A DNA stretch of 64,000 nucleotides from Fulvivirga imtechensis AK7 (GTDB lineage Bacteria > Bacteroidota > Bacteroidia > Cytophagales > Cyclobacteriaceae). Under the pieces are notes generated by a model. It ran no database searches. It was not told the origin of the DNA and worked only from the letters and a program-made list of their open reading frames with translations. Numbering within the stretch: the first letter of the stretch is position 1; every line of letters begins with the position of its first letter. Of this stretch, positions 26,681 to 36,367 are shown one piece after another. The stretch is taken from contig NZ_AMZN01000002.1 in NCBI RefSeq assembly GCF_000331535.1, positions 83,468 through 147,467 on the forward strand, read 5' to 3'. The translations under genes were made by a program, and so were the position numbers.

Positions 26681-27160
26681 ATGACAAAAAATAAAAATAT
26701 ACATGCTCTATATTCATTGACTTTTTCATTCCTGTTTGTTTTTGTGTTTATGGGTAACTCCATGGCTCAGCAGCAGCAGCGTCAGGTCAGGGAGGATTTT
26801 AGTGAGGATGAACTGGAATCATTTGTAGATGCATACGAGGAGGTATTGGAGATCCAAATGGAAAGCGAGGAGAAAATGAAGGAAGCCATCGAAAAGGAAA
26901 ATCTGACATTGGAGCGTTTTAATGAAATTCTCACTGCTCAGCAGGACCCCACCTCGGAGGTTCAAGGATCTGCCGAAGAAATGGCAGCTTTCAACAATGC
27001 TGCACAAACCATTATTAAAGAACGGCAGGAAACCGAAACTAAAGTAGTATCAGCCATTGAGGATGAGGGTATCGATATAAACACCTACCAGGAGATCATG
27101 CTGGCCTACCAGTACAGTCCCAAAGTAAAAAAGCAACTAGATGCTCTTTTAGAGGATTAG
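26681..27160 (+). CDS. DUF4168 domain secreted protein
   Basis: 159 residues. A signal peptide (ends NSMAQ, near residue 29) leads into a charged, mostly helical mature protein. It shows the DUF4168 pattern of two similar helical pairs: EDELESFVDAYEEVLEIQME and KENLTLERFNEILTAQQD, then FNNAAQTIIKERQETETK and EGIDINTYQEIMLAYQYSP. DUF4168 proteins are exported, acid-rich proteins of unknown role in Bacteroidota, Cyanobacteria and Proteobacteria. It is a single gene. Confidence 0.85.
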   Translation: MTKNKNIHALYSLTFSFLFVFVFMGNSMAQQQQRQVREDFSEDELESFVDAYEEVLEIQMESEEKMKEAIEKENLTLERFNEILTAQQDPTSEVQGSAEEMAAFNNAAQTIIKERQETETKVVSAIEDEGIDINTYQEIMLAYQYSPKVKKQLDALLED

Positions 27161-27224
27161 CTTCTGGTTGCTGGTTTGCTAGTCACTGGTTACTGGTCAC
27201 TAGCTTGGTGATGAAACTTAAAAA

Positions 27225-27291
27225 AACTGAAAACTGAAAACTGAAAACTGAAAACTGAGAACTGTGAACTGAAAACTGAGAACTGTGAACT
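27225..27291. repeat. Tandem heptamer tract (AACTGAA-type)
   Basis: About nine head-to-tail units of AACTGAAA, AACTGAGA or AACTGTGA (7-8 bp) fill 27225-27291 and run into the last codon of the minus-strand M23 gene. The region just before (27165-27205) is also a degenerate tract of CACTGGTTA-like units. Similar tracts of other heptamers are at 46115-46175 and 50930-50975. Confidence 0.8.
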
Positions 27292-28264
27292 AATCCAATG
27301 GAACGGTCTCTTGTTTCGATATCTCTATCAGCTTTTCATATTCTTCATTGCTCAGGTCGCGTTGAAAGAAGTTGATAGGGTTGATAGGCTTGTAGTTATA
27401 CAGCACTTCATAGTGCAGGTGAGGCGCTTCTGACCTTCCTGTGCTACCTACATATCCGATCACCTGGCCGCGTTTTACACTTTCACCTCGTGTAACGATA
27501 TACTTTGTGAGGTGTGCATACCTGGTCTGGTACCCGTAGCCATGGTTGACAAATAGTACGTTGCCATATGTGGATGAACGGTATGAATGAGTCACCAAGC
27601 CATCACCTGTCGCATATACTGGAGTGCCTGTAGGAGCCGTGAAATCCAATCCGTCATGCTCCTGCCATTTCTTTAGGATAGGGTGAAAACGCTTTCCAAA
27701 TGTTGTGTGCAGTCTTGTTAGCTCCTTGTTATTGATGGGTTGAATAGCAGGGCGGGAGGACCACATTTTTTCTTTTTCGATGATCAGGCCGGAGATCTCA
27801 TTGTAGGACTTGCTCTGTATATTCAGCTTCTTCCGCAGCCGGTCCAGTTTTTGAAAGGTTCCCACAATCATGGAAGACTGTTCGAGGTCCTTTTCGAGCA
27901 GGTCCTGATACTTGTTATGACCGCCAATACCCCCTTCTCTTACTGTTGCAGGTATGGGCTCCGTGTCGAGGATCACCCTATAGATCTTATCATCTTTAAA
28001 TTGTAATTCATTAGCAAGCTGGTAAGCTTCTTTTAGCTCATCATTGAGGATGTTCCAGTCTATTTTCAGGTCCTCGTTGACAGCTCTCAATTTAGACTCC
28101 TTTACTGGTGTAAAGTTAGCCCGGTACAGGTAAATAAGACCTAATGCCAATGCCAGAGAAACGGTCAAAAAGGCCAAAATGTTAATTACTATCGCGCTTT
28201 TTGTGGCCCTGATCGGTTCGTATTTACATGTTTCTGTGTTGTAGTAGTATTTTATTTTAGCCAT
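27290..28264 (-). CDS. M23 family metallopeptidase, membrane-anchored (paralogue 1)
   Basis: 324 residues. The cytoplasmic N-terminus MAKIKYYYNTETCKYEPI precedes one transmembrane helix (about 27-48), a coiled-coil linker (about 60-170), and a LytM/M23 domain at the C-terminus. Zinc ligands are visible in HDGLDFTAP (His and Asp) and in APHLHYEV (second His of HxH). It should cleave peptidoglycan cross-bridges from the periplasmic face, or activate such hydrolases. The protein at 28306-29292 has the same layout, so this is a tandem duplication. The stop codon adjoins a tandem repeat tract. Confidence 0.92.
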   Translation of the reverse strand: MAKIKYYYNTETCKYEPIRATKSAIVINILAFLTVSLALALGLIYLYRANFTPVKESKLRAVNEDLKIDWNILNDELKEAYQLANELQFKDDKIYRVILDTEPIPATVREGGIGGHNKYQDLLEKDLEQSSMIVGTFQKLDRLRKKLNIQSKSYNEISGLIIEKEKMWSSRPAIQPINNKELTRLHTTFGKRFHPILKKWQEHDGLDFTAPTGTPVYATGDGLVTHSYRSSTYGNVLFVNHGYGYQTRYAHLTKYIVTRGESVKRGQVIGYVGSTGRSEAPHLHYEVLYNYKPINPINFFQRDLSNEEYEKLIEISKQETVPLD

Positions 28265-28305
28265 TACTATAAAAAAAAGACGTTGGTTTCCAGTTTAAAA
28301 AATAG

Positions 28306-29292
28306 TTAGTCAAATGACTGATTTTCGTGGGTAGCCAGGTTTAAAAGTTGATGATAGTCTGTATCCGATACCCCTTGTATTAAAAAATTAATAGGGTCTA
28401 TCTTTTTATTGTCTTTAATTACTTCATAGTGTACATGTGGAGCCACCGAGCCTCCCGAGCTCCCTACAAGAGCTATGACATCTCCTCTTTTCACCCGGTC
28501 TCCTTTTTTTACTTTTATTTCGCCCAAATGGGCATATTTAGTAACATAACCAAAGCCATGGTCGATTTCAATATAATTGCCATAGCCAGTCTGCAGATCA
28601 CTATTGTCCTTTACAAATTTCACCTCACCGTTTCCCGTGGCATATACTTCTGTGCCTCTGGGAGCCGCGAAATCAATGCCGCTGTGCATCACCCGGCCTT
28701 TGTGAAATGGGTTTATTCTCATGCCAAATCCCGAAGCCAGTTTTGTATGCTCTTTGTTTTTAACCGGCTGTATGGATGGAAGTGATGACAGCATGCCCCC
28801 GTTCTCCCTTGCTATTTGCATCAACTGATCAAAAGATTGGTTTTGGATGCTTGCCTGTCTTTTTAGCTTGTCAATTTTTCTGAAGGTATTTATTACAAGT
28901 TTTTTATCATGAAGTCCTTTCTCCATGATCTCCTTGTATTCCTCTACGCCACCATGGCCCGCCTCTCTGACTGTAGCAGGCAGAGGTTCTGCCTCATAGA
29001 TCTTTCGATAAATATTGTCATCTCTTTCTTTAAGGGCAGTGATGACATTATTGACCTCACTCATCTCGTCCTGAAGCTCCAGGTAATAATTCTGAAGCTC
29101 TTTGTTTTCCTTTTTCAGGCGAGCTTCTGTAGGGGAATCAAAATAGGTATTATATATAAAAACAATGGCAATGGACAGGATTAAAGCCACTGACAGCATG
29201 CCCAGTAAATTGAGCGTAATGTCCGAAAAAGTGACCTTCGCCCTTTCATAGCGGCAGGTCTCGGTGTCATAGTAATATTTTATTCTGGCCAT
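28306..29292 (-). CDS. M23 family metallopeptidase, membrane-anchored (paralogue 2)
   Basis: 328 residues with the same layout as its neighbour: MARIKYYYDTETCRYERA, one transmembrane helix (about 27-48), coiled coil, then an M23 domain. Zinc ligands appear in HSGIDFAAPRG and APHVHYEVI; the glycine-rich loop GSSGGSVAPH is typical. It is the first gene of the pair, 41 bp ahead of paralogue 1, and divergent from alaS (164-bp shared gap). M23 pairs of this type, next to alaS, are common in Bacteroidota; a role in cell-wall remodelling or shape is expected from family knowledge. Confidence 0.92.
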   Translation of the reverse strand: MARIKYYYDTETCRYERAKVTFSDITLNLLGMLSVALILSIAIVFIYNTYFDSPTEARLKKENKELQNYYLELQDEMSEVNNVITALKERDDNIYRKIYEAEPLPATVREAGHGGVEEYKEIMEKGLHDKKLVINTFRKIDKLKRQASIQNQSFDQLMQIARENGGMLSSLPSIQPVKNKEHTKLASGFGMRINPFHKGRVMHSGIDFAAPRGTEVYATGNGEVKFVKDNSDLQTGYGNYIEIDHGFGYVTKYAHLGEIKVKKGDRVKRGDVIALVGSSGGSVAPHVHYEVIKDNKKIDPINFLIQGVSDTDYHQLLNLATHENQSFD

Positions 29293-29456
29293 TAATATTC
29301 TATGCTAAAAACTTCTATTTTTGTGCTTTCTCAATCAAAAGACATTAAAAATATTGAGTTCGAAAGCAAGTTTAAAGCTTTAGTTTAACCGCAATATATT
29401 AAATTTCTTGAAAAAAAAGTGTTCGGACGCAAAATTATCAAATTTTTTGACATTTC

Positions 29457-32078
29457 ATGAATTCCAGATTAATACGGAAAAAATTCCTAGATTTTTTTAA
29501 AGACAAGGGTCACCAGATAGTAGAATCAGCGCCAATGGTGAACAAGGATGATCCCACGCTGATGTTTACCAATGCTGGTATGAACCAGTTTAAAGATTAC
29601 TTTCTTGGTAATAAAAAACCAGTTCATAATCGAGTAGCAGACACGCAAAAATGCCTCAGGGTATCTGGTAAACATAACGATCTCGAAGAAGTGGGTCTGG
29701 ATACCTACCACCACACTATGTTCGAGATGCTGGGCAACTGGTCCTTTGGTGATTATTTTAAAAAGGAGGCCATTGCCTGGGCGTGGGAGTTACTAACAGA
29801 AGTATATGCGCTTCCCAAAGACCGGTTATATGTAACTGTTTTTGGTGGAGATAAAGGCGATAACCTTGATGTAGACCAGGAAGCATATGATTTTTGGAAA
29901 GTAATAGTTGATGAAGACAGGATCCTGTACGGGTCAAAGAAAGATAATTTTTGGGAGATGGGGGATACAGGTCCATGTGGACCGTGCTCCGAAATACATA
30001 TTGATCTCAGGCCGGAGGAAGAGGTGAAGAAAATACAGGGCAAAGAGCTGGTCAATAACGACCATCCTCAGGTGGTGGAAATATGGAACCTTGTTTTCAT
30101 GGAGTTTAACAGACAGGCATCAGGTGAGCTGAAGTATCTTCCTGCTAAACATGTTGATACGGGAATGGGCTTCGAAAGGCTGTGCATGGCGATACAGAAG
30201 AAGTCTTCAAACTACGATACCGATGTATTTACACCGCTGATCGAGCACGTAGCTGATAAGGCTAAAGTTACATATGGTCAAAATGAGCAGACAGATATTG
30301 CCATTCGCGTGATTTCTGATCATGTGAGAGCTATCGCTTTTGCGGTGGCTGACGGGCAGTTACCTTCAAATACGGGGGCCGGATATGTGATCAGAAGAAT
30401 ATTAAGAAGAGCAGTTCGGTATGGCTTTACCTTCCTTGACTTCAAATCACCATTTATCTATGAATTGGTACCTATTCTGAGCAGTCAGTTTGGCGAAGTG
30501 TTCCCCGAGCTTAAGAGCCAACAGGATTTTATAGCTAAGGTAATAGAGCAGGAGGAGGCATCATTTTTACGCACGCTCGAAAACGGATTGAAAAAGCTGG
30601 ACGGAGTAAAGGAGCAGATGAAAGGAAGTGGGGAGAAAGTGATAGAAGGCAAGCTGGCATTTGATCTCTATGACACCTATGGGTTCCCTTTGGACCTGAC
30701 TTCGTTGATTGCGAGGGAGAATGGATTTACAGTGGATGTGGAGAGCTTCAATACCGAAATGCAAAAGCAAAAATCAAGATCGAAAGCGGATGCTGCAAAG
30801 GAAACGGGTGACTGGCACGTGGTTGGGGATCAGGACAATATCGAATTTGTAGGTTATGAAAAGCTGATATCCGAAGCTCAGGTGGTAAAATACCGTACCA
30901 TAAAGCAGAAAGGTAAAGAGGTTTACCAGGTGGTATTGAATAAAACGCCGTTTTATGCGGAAAGCGGGGGTCAGGTGGGCGACCAGGGCTACCTTGAAGC
31001 TAATGGTGAGAAGGTGACTGTGCTGGACACCAAAAAGGAGAATGATCTTATTGTTCATTTTATAGATAAACTACCAGCTAACCTTGAAGCGCCCTTTAAG
31101 GCGGTAGTCAATGAGAAAAAACGTAAGCAGACGATGAACAACCACTCTGCAACGCATTTGCTTCATGCAGCGCTGAGAAAGGTGCTGGGCGAACATGTAG
31201 AGCAAAAGGGTTCGCTCGTAAATGAAAAAGTGCTGCGGTTCGACTTCTCACATTTCCAGAAGATGTCAGAAGAAGAAATAGCCCGGGTGGGACAGATCGT
31301 CAATGAGAAGATCAGGGAAAACATCACTTTGGACGAAAAGCGTAACATTCCTATCGAAGAGGCGAAAAAAATGGGCGCTATGGCATTGTTTGGTGAAAAA
31401 TACGGTGATTTTGTTCGTGTGATCACTTTTGATCCCGGGTACTCCGTGGAGCTTTGCGGGGGTACACACGTTTCTGCTACAGGCGCCATCGGTTTCTTTA
31501 AGATCGTTTCGGAAAGCTCAATAGCTGCCGGAGTGAGAAGGATAGAGGCTATTACAGGAGAGGCCGCAGAAAATTTCATCAACAGTCAGTTGCAGTTGAT
31601 CGATGAGGTAAGAGAGATGCTGAAAAACCCCAAAGATCTGAAAACAGCGGTTGCTAGCCTGTTGGACCAGAAAAACAAGCTGGAGAAGGAGATTGAAGGC
31701 ATACATGCCGGGCAGGCACAGAATTTAAAAAAGGAGCTGCTGGGCAAGGTAAAAGAGGCAAATGGAGCCCGTGTTATCATTGAAAAGATTAAGTTGCCCG
31801 CCGGGGATGCGTTAAAGACCCTTTCTTTTGAGCTAAGAAATGAAGTGGAAAACCTGTTTCTGGTGTTGGCGGCAGACATTGATGGCAAACCTCAGGTAGC
31901 CGTGGCGATAGCAGATGATCTGGTAAGATCAAAAGACCTGCATGCCGGAAATATTGTACGAGAGCTGGCCAAAGAAATACAGGGTGGTGGGGGAGGACAG
32001 CCGTTCTTTGCTACTGCCGGAGGAAAAGATATTAATGGGCTCGATAATGTTTTGGAGAAAGCCAAAACGATCATTTAA
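29457..32078 (+). CDS. alaS: Alanine--tRNA ligase
   Basis: 873 residues, the usual length. It charges tRNA-Ala with alanine and edits mischarged Ser/Gly. The aminoacylation domain holds motif-2-type sequence around NAGMNQFKDYFLG and TQKCLRVSGKHNDLE; the editing domain has the HSATHLLH zinc/editing motif and CGGTHVSATG near 650-680. The C-Ala end has the GGGGGQPFFATAGG glycine-rich motif. The start ATG at 29457 gives the standard N-terminus NSRLIRKKFLDFFKDKGH. It is followed 13 bp later by gatB, so the two translation genes are probably one transcript. Confidence 0.98.
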   Translation: MNSRLIRKKFLDFFKDKGHQIVESAPMVNKDDPTLMFTNAGMNQFKDYFLGNKKPVHNRVADTQKCLRVSGKHNDLEEVGLDTYHHTMFEMLGNWSFGDYFKKEAIAWAWELLTEVYALPKDRLYVTVFGGDKGDNLDVDQEAYDFWKVIVDEDRILYGSKKDNFWEMGDTGPCGPCSEIHIDLRPEEEVKKIQGKELVNNDHPQVVEIWNLVFMEFNRQASGELKYLPAKHVDTGMGFERLCMAIQKKSSNYDTDVFTPLIEHVADKAKVTYGQNEQTDIAIRVISDHVRAIAFAVADGQLPSNTGAGYVIRRILRRAVRYGFTFLDFKSPFIYELVPILSSQFGEVFPELKSQQDFIAKVIEQEEASFLRTLENGLKKLDGVKEQMKGSGEKVIEGKLAFDLYDTYGFPLDLTSLIARENGFTVDVESFNTEMQKQKSRSKADAAKETGDWHVVGDQDNIEFVGYEKLISEAQVVKYRTIKQKGKEVYQVVLNKTPFYAESGGQVGDQGYLEANGEKVTVLDTKKENDLIVHFIDKLPANLEAPFKAVVNEKKRKQTMNNHSATHLLHAALRKVLGEHVEQKGSLVNEKVLRFDFSHFQKMSEEEIARVGQIVNEKIRENITLDEKRNIPIEEAKKMGAMALFGEKYGDFVRVITFDPGYSVELCGGTHVSATGAIGFFKIVSESSIAAGVRRIEAITGEAAENFINSQLQLIDEVREMLKNPKDLKTAVASLLDQKNKLEKEIEGIHAGQAQNLKKELLGKVKEANGARVIIEKIKLPAGDALKTLSFELRNEVENLFLVLAADIDGKPQVAVAIADDLVRSKDLHAGNIVRELAKEIQGGGGGQPFFATAGGKDINGLDNVLEKAKTII

Positions 32079-32091
32079 TTTGAAGGCTGAA

Positions 32092-33549
32092 ATGGATAAA
32101 GCAACAAGGGAAAAGTATACTGCAGTTATCGGTCTTGAAGTGCATGCTCAGCTCCTGACTAATAGCAAGATCTATAACTCTGACTCTACAGCATACGGCA
32201 GCCTGCCCAATACTAATGTTAGTGTTATTACCCTGGGGCATCCTGGCACGCTACCAAAGCTGAACAAAAAAGTAGTGGAGTATGCCATTAAAATGGGGCT
32301 GGCCTGTAACTGTGATATCAGCAGGACGCAGATATTCGACAGGAAAAACTATTTCTATCCCGATCTTCCAAAGGGCTATCAGATCACGCAAGACAGAACG
32401 CCCATTTGCCGAAAAGGCTATGTTGCTGTATCTCCAAAGGACGGTGAGCAGCGGAATATCGGCCTGAATCGTATCCATATTGAGGAGGATGCCGGTAAGT
32501 CTATACACCTGCCCGAAGAAGCAGATACACTTGTTGATTTCAACCGGGCCGGGGTTCCGCTTATAGAGATTGTAACGGAGCCGGAGATCAGGACGTCCGA
32601 TGAGGCATACGCTTTCCTGACGGAGGTGCGCAGGCTGGTACGATACCTTGAAATATGCGATGGCAATATGGAAGAAGGTTCGTTGCGCTGTGATGCGAAT
32701 ATTTCTGTAATGCTCAAAGACGCTAAGGAGTTTGGTAAGAAAGTGGAAGTGAAAAACATGAACTCCATTCGTAACGTACAGCGCGCTATTGACCATGAGA
32801 TCGAGCGACAGATCATGGAGATCGAAAAGGGCAATGTCATTTTTTCCGAGACCAGAACTTTCGATGCCAATACGGGAACTACTTCCGGCATGCGCACCAA
32901 AGAGGAGCTTAACGATTACAGGTACTTTCCCGATCCTGACCTGAGCCCTTTACACGTGTCTGAGGAATGGTTAAAAGCTATCGAAGAGTCTATGCCCAGC
33001 CTGCCGCGAGAGCTTTTTGAAAAATATGTAAGGGAGTATGACCTGCCCGAATATGATGCGCAGGTGCTTACAGATACCAGGGAGATCGCACTTTATTTCG
33101 AAGGGCTTTGTTCTAAAACGACCAATTATAAAGCCGCATCGAACTGGATAATGGGACCAGTAAAATCTTACCTGAATGAGGCTTCCATGCATATCAATGA
33201 CTTTCCCATGACCACAAGTATGCTGGCCGAACTGATAGAATTGGTGGATAGCAATAAAGTAAGCTATACAACTGCCTCGCAGCGCCTTTTTCATGAAATG
33301 CTGAGGCAGAGCGGAAACAGATCAGTCTTGAAGGTGGCAGAAGAGCTCAACCTGGTGCAGGATAGTGACTCTGATGCAATCGGTGCCCTGGCTGATGAGA
33401 TATTGGCTGAATTTCCGGATAAAGTAGTTGCCTATCAAAAAGGACATAAGGGTCTTTTGGGGATGTTTATGGGAGAGCTGATGAAAAGGAGCAATGGCAA
33501 AGCTGACCCTAAGGTGGCTAATGAACTATTAAGAAAAAAGTTAGGTTAA
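32092..33549 (+). CDS. gatB: Asp-tRNA(Asn)/Glu-tRNA(Gln) amidotransferase subunit B
   Basis: 485 residues from ATG 32092; a longer frame back to 31942 overlaps alaS and is not needed. GatB binds misacylated Glu-tRNA(Gln) or Asp-tRNA(Asn) and carries the kinase/amidation site of the GatCAB complex. Seen: the N-terminal IGLEVHAQL motif, the DFNRAGVPLIEIVTEPE segment, GSLRCDANISV, and the C-terminal YqeY-like tail domain (about 330-485). GatA and GatC are not in the window. Confidence 0.97.
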   Translation: MDKATREKYTAVIGLEVHAQLLTNSKIYNSDSTAYGSLPNTNVSVITLGHPGTLPKLNKKVVEYAIKMGLACNCDISRTQIFDRKNYFYPDLPKGYQITQDRTPICRKGYVAVSPKDGEQRNIGLNRIHIEEDAGKSIHLPEEADTLVDFNRAGVPLIEIVTEPEIRTSDEAYAFLTEVRRLVRYLEICDGNMEEGSLRCDANISVMLKDAKEFGKKVEVKNMNSIRNVQRAIDHEIERQIMEIEKGNVIFSETRTFDANTGTTSGMRTKEELNDYRYFPDPDLSPLHVSEEWLKAIEESMPSLPRELFEKYVREYDLPEYDAQVLTDTREIALYFEGLCSKTTNYKAASNWIMGPVKSYLNEASMHINDFPMTTSMLAELIELVDSNKVSYTTASQRLFHEMLRQSGNRSVLKVAEELNLVQDSDSDAIGALADEILAEFPDKVVAYQKGHKGLLGMFMGELMKRSNGKADPKVANELLRKKLG

Positions 33550-33567
33550 TCGCTAAAAAACATTGAA

Positions 33568-34710
33568 ATGAATTTTATTAAAGTTGTAGTTATATCTGTT
33601 CTTGGTTTCTGGGCTTGCTCATCAGACTCTGCATCACAGGAGAAAAGTAAAAATACTATCACGCTTTCAGGTACTGTAGGTTACCCGCAAAAGAATGGGC
33701 TGATCCTGCTTGAAAGGTTTGAAGGTACCAATCCTGTACCATTTGATACCATCACACTAAATGAAAATTACACTTTCAGGGAGCAGGTATACATACCAGT
33801 TGCAGGGTATTACCGACTTAACTTTTACAATAAACAGGCAGTGCCCCTCATTTTGGATAAAGATAATGTAGAGGTAAATGTAGATGGAAACGATCAGCGC
33901 GGCTTTTTCCAGGTAAATGGATCCCGTGATCATGATTTTATCAATGATGTTCAGGAAATGGCGCAACAGTTTCAGTCTTCAGATGAAGTCAGGGACATTA
34001 ACAGCAGGTTTATGACTGCCAATGAGGCAGGAGATGAAGCCACTATGGATGCACTAAGGGCTGAGTATATGAGTATGGACGCTGAATTTAAAAATGAGAT
34101 CAAATCCAGAATTGATTCGATCGGTGCATCTCTGGGCGTAGTAGAAGTGTTAAAAGGTGGCAGGTACCTGGACAAAGACAAAAATTATGAATTCTATCGT
34201 AATTATGCCGAATTACTAAAGAAGGAAATGCCTAACTCCACAGTTGCGCAGGATTTTGTGAAAGAGGTGGAGCAAATGGGTAAGCTTGCAATCGGACAGG
34301 TTGCCCCTGATATTGCGCTTCCGAGTCCTGATGGTGAAATTGTTAAACTATCCTCATTGCGTGGCAACTATGTATTGGTTGACTTCTGGGCTAAGTGGTG
34401 CAAACCCTGCCGCATGGAAAATCCTAATGTGGTAAGGATGTACAACAAGTATAACGACAAAGGGTTCGAAGTATATGGAGTGTCTCTTGACAGAAAGAAA
34501 GAAGATTGGCTTCAGGCTATTGAAGAAGATGGCCTACACTGGACCCAAGTTTCGGACTTGAAGTATTGGAACTCGGAAGCCGCCAGGCTCTACAATATCA
34601 ATGCCATTCCATTTGCCCTGTTGCTTGATCCGGAAGGGGTCATCATAGGCAAGAATCTACGAGGCAAAGAACTGGAAAATAAACTGGAAGAGATCTTTGC
34701 AAATAAATAG
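33568..34710 (+). CDS. TlpA-like thioredoxin lipoprotein with N-terminal DUF4369 domain
   Basis: 380 residues. The N-terminus ends LGFWACSSDS, a lipoprotein signal with Cys17. A DUF4369-type beta domain (about 28-135) is followed by a helical linker and a thioredoxin/AhpC-TSA domain (about 245-380) with the redox pair Cys278-Lys-Pro-Cys281 in FWAKWCKPCRME and cis-Pro in NAIPFALL. It likely reduces or isomerises disulfides, or matures cytochromes, in the periplasm. It lies 18 bp after gatB, so may be read through from it, though its function is unrelated. Confidence 0.92.
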   Translation: MNFIKVVVISVLGFWACSSDSASQEKSKNTITLSGTVGYPQKNGLILLERFEGTNPVPFDTITLNENYTFREQVYIPVAGYYRLNFYNKQAVPLILDKDNVEVNVDGNDQRGFFQVNGSRDHDFINDVQEMAQQFQSSDEVRDINSRFMTANEAGDEATMDALRAEYMSMDAEFKNEIKSRIDSIGASLGVVEVLKGGRYLDKDKNYEFYRNYAELLKKEMPNSTVAQDFVKEVEQMGKLAIGQVAPDIALPSPDGEIVKLSSLRGNYVLVDFWAKWCKPCRMENPNVVRMYNKYNDKGFEVYGVSLDRKKEDWLQAIEEDGLHWTQVSDLKYWNSEAARLYNINAIPFALLLDPEGVIIGKNLRGKELENKLEEIFANK

Positions 34711-34741
34711 GGGTCTTTTAAAAGCACTAGTTAGTTAAACA

Positions 34742-34887
34742 GTGGCTCTGAGAAAACGTCAATGTCTGCGTTATGCTCGTCCCAAAAATGCTCATCCCGA
34801 CAACGCTACGGGACTCGGCTTTTTGACACTTCACAAGCCTTGACCTTAAAGTTTTCTTAAAGCCACTTAGAGTTTTCTTACAAACAC
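34742..34887. repeat. Dispersed TIR repeat, copy C
   Basis: 146 bp. It begins GTGGCTCTGAGAAAACG and ends AGTTTTCTTACAAACAC, with the inner arm GTTTTCTTAAAGCCAC (34851-34866) pairing with the left end. Flanks are TAAACA and TAAGTG, so a target duplication is not evident. It lies in the 240-bp gap between convergent genes. Confidence 0.85.
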
Positions 34888-34950
34888 TAAGTGGTTCATG
34901 GCTCCCGGGTTGAAGTTTAAAAACCGGGCACTGCGAGCCCTTTCCGGTTC

Positions 34951-36267
34951 CTATTTCATTTTTATTCGGGCAATGTTGTCATTGAACCGGCCATTCTTCA
35001 GTTGCCAGATCTGGTATTCCCTGTCAGGGACATCACCATTTTTATCAAAATCGAGGGAGCTGTTCACTCCATCATAATCTATATCCTTGCCAGCCTTGAG
35101 TAGTTTTCTCACTTCAGTCAGATCTTTGGCCTTAACCTTCTTTCCGGTATGGGATACAGCCCTTATATGTTCTGCTAAAGCCGTGGCATCAGTGGTATTG
35201 CCTTGTATCATCGCCAGCGCAAACAAATATACAATGTCGTAGACATCTGCTGTTTCTTCGTACTCAGGTCTTTTGCCATACGTCTTCTCAAATTTTTCTT
35301 CAAACGAAGTTTCTTTCAGGCTCTTTACAGAAGTGCCATACATACCATCCAGCGCAGGGAGGCTGGCTTTCTCTAAGACATTATCTCCCCTCATGGCATC
35401 AGAACCAATAATGGCCGGCCTGTGATCTTTAAATACCTGAGCGCTATCCAATTGATGTGATATGTCGATGATATCTATACTGTTGGAAACAAGGTACAAA
35501 ACGTTAGGTTTGGATTCCAGAATTTCCGCTACCTTGGGGGAGACGTCATAATCTCGCAGGTTGACAAGCGGACTGTAGTATGCTTCTCCTACAATTTTAC
35601 CTCCTGACTGCTCGAAATTCTTCTTAAACTCATCAGCCAGTCCTTTGCCATACACATTATTGAGGTAGAAAATGGCAGCGGTTTTATGCCCAAGGTTTTG
35701 AGAGGAATAGATGGCAGCCGTTTTTCCTTGCAAGGCATCAGACGCGGCAGTGCGAAACGCCATATCGTTATCTTCCAGGGTAGTCACCTCAACGGAGGTG
35801 GCTGAAGGAGAAATAGCTACAACAGGGTTTTCGGCAATCACTTCATTCACTACTTTGATAAAACGACTGGAGCTGGTTGGGCCTATTAACCCGGCAACCT
35901 TGTACTTACTTGTCAGCTTTTGGGCCTTGTCAGCAGCAAAGCCTGATTCTGCAGCATCATCGGCAGGTATCAGGTGCAGTTGTTTCCCTAAGATATATCC
36001 GGAAGCATTGATCTCATTGACGGCAAGCTGGCCTCCCTGGATTAACTCGCTGGAAAAATCCTTAAATTTTGATATTGGTAGAATGAGCCCGAGGTTGATC
36101 GTCTTTCCAGATAACACCAGGGTGGAGTCGACATTTATCGGGAGTGATGACTTTTCGAGGTCAACAGCCACCAGTTCATTAATATCAAGGTTTTGTAGTC
36201 CTTCATCCTGGGCGTTCACTCCAGTGGCGATGGAGTATGCAATTGTTAAGACAATTAGTTTTCTCAT
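34951..36267 (-). CDS. ABC-type branched-chain amino acid-like substrate-binding protein (paralogue 1)
   Basis: 438 residues. The signal peptide ends GVNAQ (about residue 19). A short acidic lead (LQNLDINELVAVDLEKSSLP) precedes a Peripla_BP_6 fold: INLGLILPIS at the start, LIGPTSSSRF, AISPSATSVEVT and YVLFALAMIQ-like helices near the end. The family binds amino acids, amides or short peptides, but no ABC permease or ATPase is adjacent, so the protein may be a sensor or scavenger instead. A closely similar gene lies 100 bp upstream. Binding specificity cannot be told. Confidence 0.85.
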   Translation of the reverse strand: MRKLIVLTIAYSIATGVNAQDEGLQNLDINELVAVDLEKSSLPINVDSTLVLSGKTINLGLILPISKFKDFSSELIQGGQLAVNEINASGYILGKQLHLIPADDAAESGFAADKAQKLTSKYKVAGLIGPTSSSRFIKVVNEVIAENPVVAISPSATSVEVTTLEDNDMAFRTAASDALQGKTAAIYSSQNLGHKTAAIFYLNNVYGKGLADEFKKNFEQSGGKIVGEAYYSPLVNLRDYDVSPKVAEILESKPNVLYLVSNSIDIIDISHQLDSAQVFKDHRPAIIGSDAMRGDNVLEKASLPALDGMYGTSVKSLKETSFEEKFEKTYGKRPEYEETADVYDIVYLFALAMIQGNTTDATALAEHIRAVSHTGKKVKAKDLTEVRKLLKAGKDIDYDGVNSSLDFDKNGDVPDREYQIWQLKNGRFNDNIARIKMK

Positions 36268-36367
36268 AATTTTGCCTGGTAAAGTTTTAAAAATGAATAA
36301 ATATCTTTAATTGAAAGATCTTTAAAACCATCAAGAGATCCATTAAGGGGGATTTCAACTATTTCGA

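Noticed and set aside
27225..27291. Possible CRISPR-like array
   Set aside because: Units are contiguous 7-8 bp repeats without spacers; a tandem tract, not CRISPR.
31942..32091. Longer gatB start overlapping alaS
   Set aside because: The extra 50 residues are alaS codons in another frame; ATG 32092 gives the standard GatB N-terminus.
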